Made by a program: the position numbers and the translations under genes. Below, piece by piece: positions 1 to 4,092 of a stretch of 5,422 bases of DNA. The stretch's first letter is position 1; each line of letters begins with the position of its first letter. This DNA comes from an uncultured Oscillospiraceae bacterium (GTDB taxonomy: Bacteria; Bacillota; Clostridia; Oscillospirales; Oscillospiraceae). The stretch covers positions 1-5,422 of the forward strand of contig CAAGIT010000126.1 in the NCBI GenBank assembly GCA_900769995.1, given 5' to 3'. The notes below the pieces were generated by a model, which made no database searches, was not told where the DNA came from, and saw only the letters and a program-made list of their open reading frames with translations.

Positions 1-1
1 C

Positions 2-28
2 AAAAAGAAGAAATTGCTGAAAAGATAA
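2..28 (+). CDS. Possible 3' end of an upstream gene (very short, uncertain)
   Basis: In this frame the window opens with a lysine-rich tail (KKKKLLKR) followed by a TAA stop at 26-28. A basic C-terminus followed about 40 bases later by a hairpin cluster that ends in a plus-strand T-tract fits the end of a plus-strand gene entering from the left. Only eight residues are visible, so no family can be named. Another frame stays open from base 1 to a TGA at 121-123, but it reads through a near-perfect palindrome and is less likely to be coding. Confidence 0.22.
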   Translation, partial: KKKKLLKR

Positions 29-48
29 TCTCAATTTTGGCGGTTCCG

Positions 49-158
49 GACTTTTTTGACAGTCTGAGAGCCTCCATTGGTGTCACCAATGGAGGCTCAG
101 TCTGTAAAAGACTTGTTTTTTGACACTCTGTGCCTCCATCGGCTGTGCCGATGGAGGC
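49..158 (+). repeat. Tandem pair of related units: T-tract + GACA(G/C)TCTG + GCCTCCAT hairpin
   Basis: Two copies of about 50 bases follow each other. Each begins GACTT with a T run, then TTTTTTGACA and (G/C)TCTG, then a hairpin whose arms start GCCTCCAT. Copy 1 covers about 49-98 and copy 2 about 110-158. The copies differ in the arms next to the loop (ATTGGTG versus ATCGGC), but each copy keeps its own arms complementary. That pattern points to conservation of structure more than sequence. The function is unknown; the second copy doubles as a terminator. Confidence 0.6.
68..98. repeat. Near-perfect palindrome, 15-bp arms (intergenic hairpin 1)
   Basis: The arm at 68-82 is the exact reverse complement of the arm at 84-98, with a single unpaired base at 83; in RNA the loop would open to about five bases. 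The core GCCTCCAT/ATGGAGGC is shared with the hairpin at 132-158. No T-tract follows directly on either strand (the plus strand continues AGTCTGTAAAAG), so on its own it is not a standard intrinsic terminator. It could stabilise or process the 3' end of an upstream transcript, or be a member of a dispersed palindromic repeat family. Confidence 0.8.
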
Positions 159-163
159 TTTTT
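132..163 (+). terminator. Rho-independent terminator, plus strand
   Basis: A perfect 12-bp GC-rich stem (132-143 with 147-158) closes a TGT loop and is followed at once by five T residues (159-163). This is a standard intrinsic terminator for transcription from the left. Read on the minus strand the stem is followed by ACAGAG, not a T-tract, so it is a poor terminator for the small minus-strand gene that ends at 166, although the hairpin could still protect that mRNA's 3' end. Confidence 0.8.
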
Positions 164-165
164 GC

Positions 166-318
166 CTATTGCATCATCTGTGCGGCGGATTGCTCGAGCT
201 TGTCAGCGGCACGCTGTGCGGTTTTCCGCATCTGCGACTGCTGCGGCAGCATCAGCGCTGCCATGCCGCCCGCGACCATGCCCAGTCCGAGGGTCAGGAT
301 AAAGCCTTTGACCTGCAT
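166..318 (-). CDS. Small single-pass membrane protein, YtxH-like (50 aa)
   Basis: This short gene begins with ATG at 318-316 and ends with TAG at 168-166. A perfect AAGGAGG lies seven bases before the start, which is the main reason to believe it. Residues 6-24 form a hydrophobic, glycine-rich segment (F-I-L-T-L-G-L-G-M-V-A-G-G pattern) expected to cross the membrane. Residues 29-50 are polar, rich in Gln, Ala, Lys and Arg, and would form an amphipathic helix. A glycine-rich N-terminal membrane segment followed by a charged helical tail is the layout of YtxH-type small proteins of Firmicutes, whose precise role is poorly defined; the assignment rests on architecture only. No convincing promoter is visible in the roughly 50 bases between this gene and the terminator at 371-415, so it may depend on read-through from the glycosidase gene or on a weak promoter. 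The overlapping plus-strand frames lack such a ribosome site. Confidence 0.75.
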   Translation of the reverse strand: MQVKGFILTLGLGMVAGGMAALMLPQQSQMRKTAQRAADKLEQSAAQMMQ

Positions 319-325
319 ACCAAAA

Positions 326-332
326 CCTCCTT
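326..332 (-). promoter_or_regulatory. Ribosome binding site of the small membrane protein gene
   Basis: On the minus strand AAGGAGG lies at 332-326, seven bases from the ATG at 318. It is a full match to the anti-Shine-Dalgarno sequence and fixes the start of a gene easily missed for its size. Confidence 0.8.
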
Positions 333-370
333 TTCAAAATACTTGGTCTTATCTTGCCCCGTATGAACGG

Positions 371-415
371 AAAAAACAAAAAAACATCCCCACCGACCCT
401 GTCGATGGGGATGTT
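371..415 (-). terminator. Rho-independent terminator of the NagZ-type gene
   Basis: Read on the minus strand, arms at 415-401 and 397-383 pair over about 15 bp around a three-base loop, with one position that is a G-U wobble on this strand (it would be a C-A mismatch on the plus strand). The stem runs into seven T residues (384-378) and then another T-rich stretch to 371. The wobble and T-tract both show the minus strand is the functional direction. It begins nine bases after the glycosidase stop codon and separates that gene from the small membrane protein gene. Confidence 0.85.
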
Positions 416-423
416 ATGTAAAC

Positions 424-1788
424 CTATTCTTCCGTATCAAACAGACCGGCGCGGATTTTCATAACCAAAATACGCATGACACTCTCGTTGATGCGTTCTT
501 CGGTCAGCTCACCGCTTTCAACGGCAGCGAGGATCGTTTCAAACGCATCGTCCAAATCATTCGGCATCAGCACGATGTCGCAGCCTGCCTGAATTGCCAA
601 CAGTGCTGCCTCACCGCTCTCATAGTAATTCAAAATGGCGCCCATCTCGTGGGAATCCGTAATGATAACGCCCGTAAAGCCCAACTCCTCACGCAGAAGC
701 TCCGTCACGATCACGGGGGAGAGGTCGCAGGGAATATCGCTGCCGGTGACCTCCGGTGCGGACATATGCGAGAGCATGACCATTTCTGCGCCTGCCTCGA
801 TGCCCGCGATAAAGGGGATAAACTCGGTTTCGCGCAGCTCGTCCAGTGTGCGATGCGTGACAGACATTCCCAAATGAGAATCCGCCTCGGTGCTGCCGTG
901 ACCGGGGAAGTGCTTCAGGCAGGAGATCGAACCGCCCTCATGCAGACCGCGCACCATTGCCTCGACCATTTCTGCCGCGACAGAGGGATCATCGCTGAAG
1001 GAACGGTTGCCGATCTCGGTGTTGTTGGGGTTGGTGACAACATCCGCTACCGGCGCAAAGTCTACGTTAAAGCCGACAGAACCGATCTGTTCGCCGAGGA
1101 TCGTGCCGATTTCGTATACGCGATCGACATCGAGTTCGGCACCGTAGACGCCCATAGCGTCAAAATAATCCGTAACGCCGATGCCGCTCAGCCGCGATAC
1201 AGGGCCGCCCTCCTCATCCACGCAGATCAGAAGCGGGAGCTTGGAATAATCCTGAGAATTGGAAATCATGGTGGCGAGCTGGTTTTCCCCATAGATGTTT
1301 TCATCGAAGTAGATGATGCCGCCGACCGGGTACTCCTCCAAGGCGGCTTGTGTTGTTGGGCCCGCGGAGTCAACGCCGGAAAAACCGGTCAGGGTCGTTG
1401 GGGTGACAACAAATAGCTGATAGATCTTCTCCTCCAGCGTCATATCGTCCAGAATACCCTGTGCCCGCTCCATTTCGGGAGAAGATTCCGTTGGCTCGGT
1501 CGGTTTCTCCGTCGGTTCCTCGGTCGGCTTCTCGGTCGGTTCGGCAGAAGCTTCGGTTGCGGACGACTCCGTGGGCTTTGTCGTTGCGGCTTCGCTCGAA
1601 GGGGGAGTCTGCGTTTTGCCGAAACCGATTGCCGGCGTGCCGGCACCACTGTGGATGGTTTGATATACAAGCAAAGTGACCGCAAGAATAACCACTGTCA
1701 GGAACGCGACAAAAAAGAAATGCGAGACTTTGCCGCTGCTGCGATTTTTGCTTTTTTTGTTGGGCTGCTTTTTCAGATATTTGCTCAT
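424..1788 (-). CDS. nagZ: Membrane-anchored glycoside hydrolase family 3 protein, NagZ-type beta-N-acetylhexosaminidase
   Basis: A 454-residue protein expected to remove non-reducing beta-linked N-acetylglucosamine from muropeptides or related glycans outside the cell. Residues 1-20 are basic and residues 24-43 form one hydrophobic segment: an uncleaved signal anchor. Residues about 62-104 are a Ser/Thr/Pro/Glu linker with PTE repeats. The GH3 N-terminal (TIM-barrel) domain follows, about 107-450. Seen motifs are DEEGG (191-195), GNRSF (260-264), KHFPGHG (292-298), the D303-S-H305 pair matching the NagZ Asp-His general acid/base dyad, and ITDSHEM (376-382), with D378 at the nucleophile position. 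The second GH3 domain present in beta-glucosidases is absent, as in single-domain NagZ. The ATG start is supported by AAGGAGG at 1803-1797, eight bases upstream. The gene is monocistronic or nearly so, with its own promoter (1892-1920) and terminator. Exact substrate is inferred, and some GH3 members of this subgroup are phosphorylases. Confidence 0.9.
   Translation of the reverse strand: MSKYLKKQPNKKSKNRSSGKVSHFFFVAFLTVVILAVTLLVYQTIHSGAGTPAIGFGKTQTPPSSEAATTKPTESSATEASAEPTEKPTEEPTEKPTEPTESSPEMERAQGILDDMTLEEKIYQLFVVTPTTLTGFSGVDSAGPTTQAALEEYPVGGIIYFDENIYGENQLATMISNSQDYSKLPLLICVDEEGGPVSRLSGIGVTDYFDAMGVYGAELDVDRVYEIGTILGEQIGSVGFNVDFAPVADVVTNPNNTEIGNRSFSDDPSVAAEMVEAMVRGLHEGGSISCLKHFPGHGSTEADSHLGMSVTHRTLDELRETEFIPFIAGIEAGAEMVMLSHMSAPEVTGSDIPCDLSPVIVTELLREELGFTGVIITDSHEMGAILNYYESGEAALLAIQAGCDIVLMPNDLDDAFETILAAVESGELTEERINESVMRILVMKIRAGLFDTEE
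1493..1540 (-). repeat. Imperfect 12-base tandem repeat encoding the PTE linker
   Basis: Plus-strand units of 12 bases at 1502-1513, 1514-1525 and 1526-1537 differ by two or three bases from each other, with partial units on both sides. On the coding strand each unit gives a PTEK/PTEE tetrapeptide in the linker between the membrane anchor and the catalytic domain. Such in-frame repeats can change in copy number by slippage, lengthening or shortening the spacer without touching the enzyme. Confidence 0.75.
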
Positions 1789-1891
1789 TGCTTCGCCCTC
1801 CTTTTTCCGGGAAGCTTTGAATAAGTTGTCAGGTGCGGTCAGCGAAAGCTCCGCTGTCTGCCGCCGCTGATGGGTTCAGTGATTCCTATAT

Positions 1892-1920
1892 ATTCTAACG
1901 GAAATATGACAAAAATACAA
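1892..1920 (-). promoter_or_regulatory. Predicted sigma-A promoter of the NagZ-type gene
   Basis: On the minus strand a TAGAAT -10 box (1897-1892, one mismatch to consensus) lies 17 bases downstream of a TTGTAT -35-like box (1920-1915, three of six matches). The predicted start near 1885 would give a leader of roughly 95 bases before the ATG at 1788. The leader contains a short CAGCG/CGCTG stem near 1840-1856 but nothing I recognise as a riboswitch. Confidence 0.5.
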
Positions 1921-1997
1921 GTCTTTTCGCGGAAATATCATATTGATCGCAGAAATTCCTGCCGTTCATGCGCGATTTCTTGACTTTTCGCAAAAAT
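1896..1997 (+). repeat. Four short direct repeats (TCGCRRAAAT-like) spaced by about whole helical turns
   Basis: Copies begin at 1896 (TAACGGAAAT, two mismatches), 1927 (TCGCGGAAAT), 1947 (TCGCAGAAAT) and 1988 (TCGCAAAAAT). The intervals are 31, 20 and 41 bases, close to three, two and four helical turns. They lie between and overlap the two divergent promoters. They may be operator sites on one DNA face or A-tracts producing curvature, but chance similarity in AT-rich DNA is possible. Confidence 0.3.
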
Positions 1998-2007
1998 CGG
2001 ATATACT
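1980..2007 (+). promoter_or_regulatory. Predicted sigma-A promoter of the topoisomerase operon
   Basis: TTGACT (1980-1985, five of six matches) is followed after 16 bases by TATACT (2002-2007, five of six matches). A second -10-like box, TATAAT, lies at 2014-2019 but has no good -35 box at the right distance. Transcription from the first pair would start near 2014 and leave a leader of about 50 bases. That leader contains a small stem, TGCGG/CCGCA (2029-2033 with 2040-2044), ten bases before the ribosome site. Confidence 0.65.
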
Positions 2008-2053
2008 ATACCATATAATGGATGATTGTGCGGCAAGAACCGCAAAATGTGTG

Positions 2054-2057
2054 AGGA
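2054..2057 (+). promoter_or_regulatory. Ribosome binding site of the topoisomerase B gene (modest)
   Basis: GAGGA within GTGAGGAATACCT lies six bases before the ATG at 2064. It is weaker than the AAGGAGG sites of the two minus-strand genes, and the small leader stem just upstream could influence access to it. Confidence 0.55.
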
Positions 2058-2063
2058 ATACCT

Positions 2064-4046
2064 ATGGCAAAGAAGCAAAACTACGGAAACGAAAGCATCT
2101 CCACCCTGCGCGGTGCCGATCGCGTGCGGAAACGCCCTGCGGTCGTGTTCGGCTCGGATGACCTGTCCGGCTGCCAGCATACGGTGTTTGAAATTCTCTC
2201 GAACGCCATTGATGAGGCGCGTGAGGGCTACGGCGATCTGATCATCGTGACGCGCTATGCGGACAAAAGCGTTGAGGTCGAGGATTTCGGACGCGGCTGT
2301 CCCGTCGATTGGAACGAGAAGGAGCAGTGCTACAACTGGGAGCTTATCTTCTGCGAGATGTATGCCGGCGGCAAGTACAATAACAACGCCGGCGACAACT
2401 ACGAATTCTCTCTCGGTCTGAACGGCTTGGGCACCTGTGCAACGCAGTACACCTCGGAGTTTTTCGACGCGCGGATCTACCGCGACGGTTTCAAATACAC
2501 CCTGCATTTTGAGCGCGGTGAGATCGTCGGCAAGCTGGAAAAAGAGCCTGCCGACCGCAAAAAGACCGGCTCGCTGTTCCACTGGAAGCCCGATCTGGAC
2601 GTGTTTACGGAGATCGACATTCCGAAGGAATACTATCTCGATGTGCTGAAGCGTCAGGCGATCATCAACGCGGGCGTGACGTTCCGATTCCGCGATCAGC
2701 TTGCCGGAAATAAGTTTGAAACGGTCGAATTCTGCTATGAAAAGGGCATTGTCGATTATGTGGACGAGCTGACCGGCGGCGAATCCTTTACGATGCCGCA
2801 GTGCTGGGAGTGCGAACGCAAGGGCCGCGACCGTGAGGACAAGCCGGACTATAAGCTCAAGATCGCGGCAGCCTTCTGCTTCACCCGCAGCCTCGGAAAG
2901 ATCGAATACTACCACAATTCCTCCTGGCTGGAGCATGGCGGCGCACCGGATAAGGCTGTCCGCAATGCCTTTGTGTTTGCCATCGATGCCTATTTGAAGC
3001 AGAGCGGCAAATATGTCAAGAACGAGTCAAAAATCACCTTCCAGGATGTCGCAGACTGTCTGGTGCTGGTGACAAACTGCTTCTCGACCTATGCCTCCTA
3101 TGAGAATCAGACGAAAAAATCCATCAACAACAAATTCGTCCAGGAGGCGATGACGGAGTTCTTCCGCGAACGCTTACAGGTCTATTTTATCGAGAATAAG
3201 GCGGAAGCGGATCGAATTGCTGATCAGGTGCTCATCAACAAACGCAGCCGCGAAACGGCGGAAAAGGCACGCGTTTCGGTAAAAAAGAAGCTCTCCGGCA
3301 GCATGAGCATTGCCAACCGCGTTCAAAAATTTGTCGATTGCCGCAGCCGTGACGCGAGCGTGCGCGAGCTGTATATCGTCGAGGGCGACAGCGCAATGGG
3401 CTCGGTCAAGCTCTCCCGCGATGCCGAATTTCAGGGCATTATGCCCGTGCGCGGCAAGATCCTCAACTGCCTCAAGGCGGATTACGGCAGAATTTTCAAG
3501 AGTGAGATCATCACCGACCTGCTGCGTGTTATGGGCTGCGGTGTCGAGGTAAAGGATAAGCACGTCAAGGATCTGACTGCGTTTGATCTCAGTGCATTGC
3601 GCTGGAACAAGATCGTCATCTGCACCGACGCGGATGTGGACGGCTTCCAGATCCGCACGTTGATTTTGACGATGCTCTATCGGCTGGTGCCGACTCTGAT
3701 CCGCGAGGGCTATGTCTATATCGCGGAATCTCCGCTGTTTGAGATCAACACGAAGGATAAGACGTGGTTTGCCTACAGCGAAGCGGAAAAGGCGGAAATC
3801 CTGGCGAAGATCGGTGATAAAAAATGCACGATTGCGCGCTCGAAGGGTCTCGGCGAGAACGAACCGGACATGATGTGGATGACGACGATGAACCCCGAAA
3901 CCCGACGGCTCATCAAGGTCATGCCCGAGGACGCGGAGAAAACCGCCCTCTATTTCGACCTGCTGCTCGGCGATAACCTCAGCGGCAGAAAGGAATATAT
4001 CGCAGAGAACGGCAGCCAGTATTTAGACCTCGCGGATATTTCCTGA
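2064..4046 (+). CDS. Type IIA DNA topoisomerase subunit B (divergent GyrB/ParE-like, ATPase + TOPRIM)
   Basis: A 660-residue cytoplasmic protein, slightly longer than typical non-proteobacterial GyrB/ParE. It should bind ATP, close as a dimer gate around DNA and work with the A subunit encoded next. Domains: GHKL ATPase about 35-215, transducer about 220-400, TOPRIM about 434-550, GyrB-type C-terminal segment about 590-655. Visible ATPase residues: E43 (general base), N47, D50, E51, D74 with G76-R77-G78 and P80, AGGK (101-104), R140, T168-G169-S170, and the QTK loop (349-351). TOPRIM: E440-G-D-S-A, PVRGKILN (461-468) and DADVDG (522-527), giving metal ligands E440, D522 and D524. Near-invariant motifs are altered: RPGMYIG reads RPAVVFG (24-30), GGLHGVG reads LGLNGLG (117-123), EGDSAGG reads EGDSAMG and RYKGLGE reads RSKGLGE (592-598). 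I place it in a divergent clostridial lineage. Whether its partner enzyme acts as topo IV or gyrase is not visible here. Confidence 0.92.
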   Translation: MAKKQNYGNESISTLRGADRVRKRPAVVFGSDDLSGCQHTVFEILSNAIDEAREGYGDLIIVTRYADKSVEVEDFGRGCPVDWNEKEQCYNWELIFCEMYAGGKYNNNAGDNYEFSLGLNGLGTCATQYTSEFFDARIYRDGFKYTLHFERGEIVGKLEKEPADRKKTGSLFHWKPDLDVFTEIDIPKEYYLDVLKRQAIINAGVTFRFRDQLAGNKFETVEFCYEKGIVDYVDELTGGESFTMPQCWECERKGRDREDKPDYKLKIAAAFCFTRSLGKIEYYHNSSWLEHGGAPDKAVRNAFVFAIDAYLKQSGKYVKNESKITFQDVADCLVLVTNCFSTYASYENQTKKSINNKFVQEAMTEFFRERLQVYFIENKAEADRIADQVLINKRSRETAEKARVSVKKKLSGSMSIANRVQKFVDCRSRDASVRELYIVEGDSAMGSVKLSRDAEFQGIMPVRGKILNCLKADYGRIFKSEIITDLLRVMGCGVEVKDKHVKDLTAFDLSALRWNKIVICTDADVDGFQIRTLILTMLYRLVPTLIREGYVYIAESPLFEINTKDKTWFAYSEAEKAEILAKIGDKKCTIARSKGLGENEPDMMWMTTMNPETRRLIKVMPEDAEKTALYFDLLLGDNLSGRKEYIAENGSQYLDLADIS

Positions 4047-4051
4047 GAACA

Positions 4052-4068
4052 CGTCTGCGCAGCAGACG
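4052..4068 (+). other. Intercistronic hairpin between the topoisomerase B and A genes
   Basis: CGTCTGC (4052-4058) pairs exactly with GCAGACG (4062-4068) around a three-base GCA loop. No T-tract follows, so it should not stop transcription. Sitting six bases after the B stop codon and 13 bases before the A ribosome site, it could stabilise or mark the end of the upstream message or tune A-to-B subunit ratio. Confidence 0.55.
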
Positions 4069-4081
4069 AATTTGAAACGTT

Positions 4082-4087
4082 AAGGTG
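4082..4087 (+). promoter_or_regulatory. Ribosome binding site of the topoisomerase A gene
   Basis: AAGGTG lies five bases before the ATG at 4093. It is the only ribosome site in the 46-base gap and supports independent initiation on a shared transcript. Confidence 0.65.
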
Positions 4088-4092
4088 TTACT

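Noticed and set aside
68..163. CRISPR array suggested by repeated palindromic units
   Set aside because: Only two imperfect units occur, with no uniform spacers and no cas genes; the second is an ordinary intrinsic terminator.
77..421. Plus-strand open frame of 114 codons across the left intergenic region
   Set aside because: It passes through a hairpin, a terminator and the minus-strand small gene, has no Shine-Dalgarno sequence and has a Cys- and Arg-rich composition typical of antisense reading.
649..1416. Plus-strand open frame of 255 codons
   Set aside because: It lies antisense within the GH3 domain, has no ribosome site, and its translation shows no recognisable domain, while the minus-strand frame carries intact catalytic motifs.
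1789..1885. Riboswitch or T-box in the leader of the glycosidase gene
   Set aside because: Only a weak 5-bp stem is visible, without any conserved riboswitch or T-box sequence and without a terminator before the start codon.
1861..2063. Possible replication origin next to gyrase-like genes
   Set aside because: gyrB and gyrA can lie near oriC, but I see no DnaA boxes (TTATCCACA-like), no dnaA, dnaN or recF neighbours, and the gene pair is of the divergent type.
1938..2936. Minus-strand open frame of 332 codons
   Set aside because: It is antisense to the ATPase domain of the topoisomerase B gene and runs through its promoter; the long open frame is a by-product of the codon use of the real gene.
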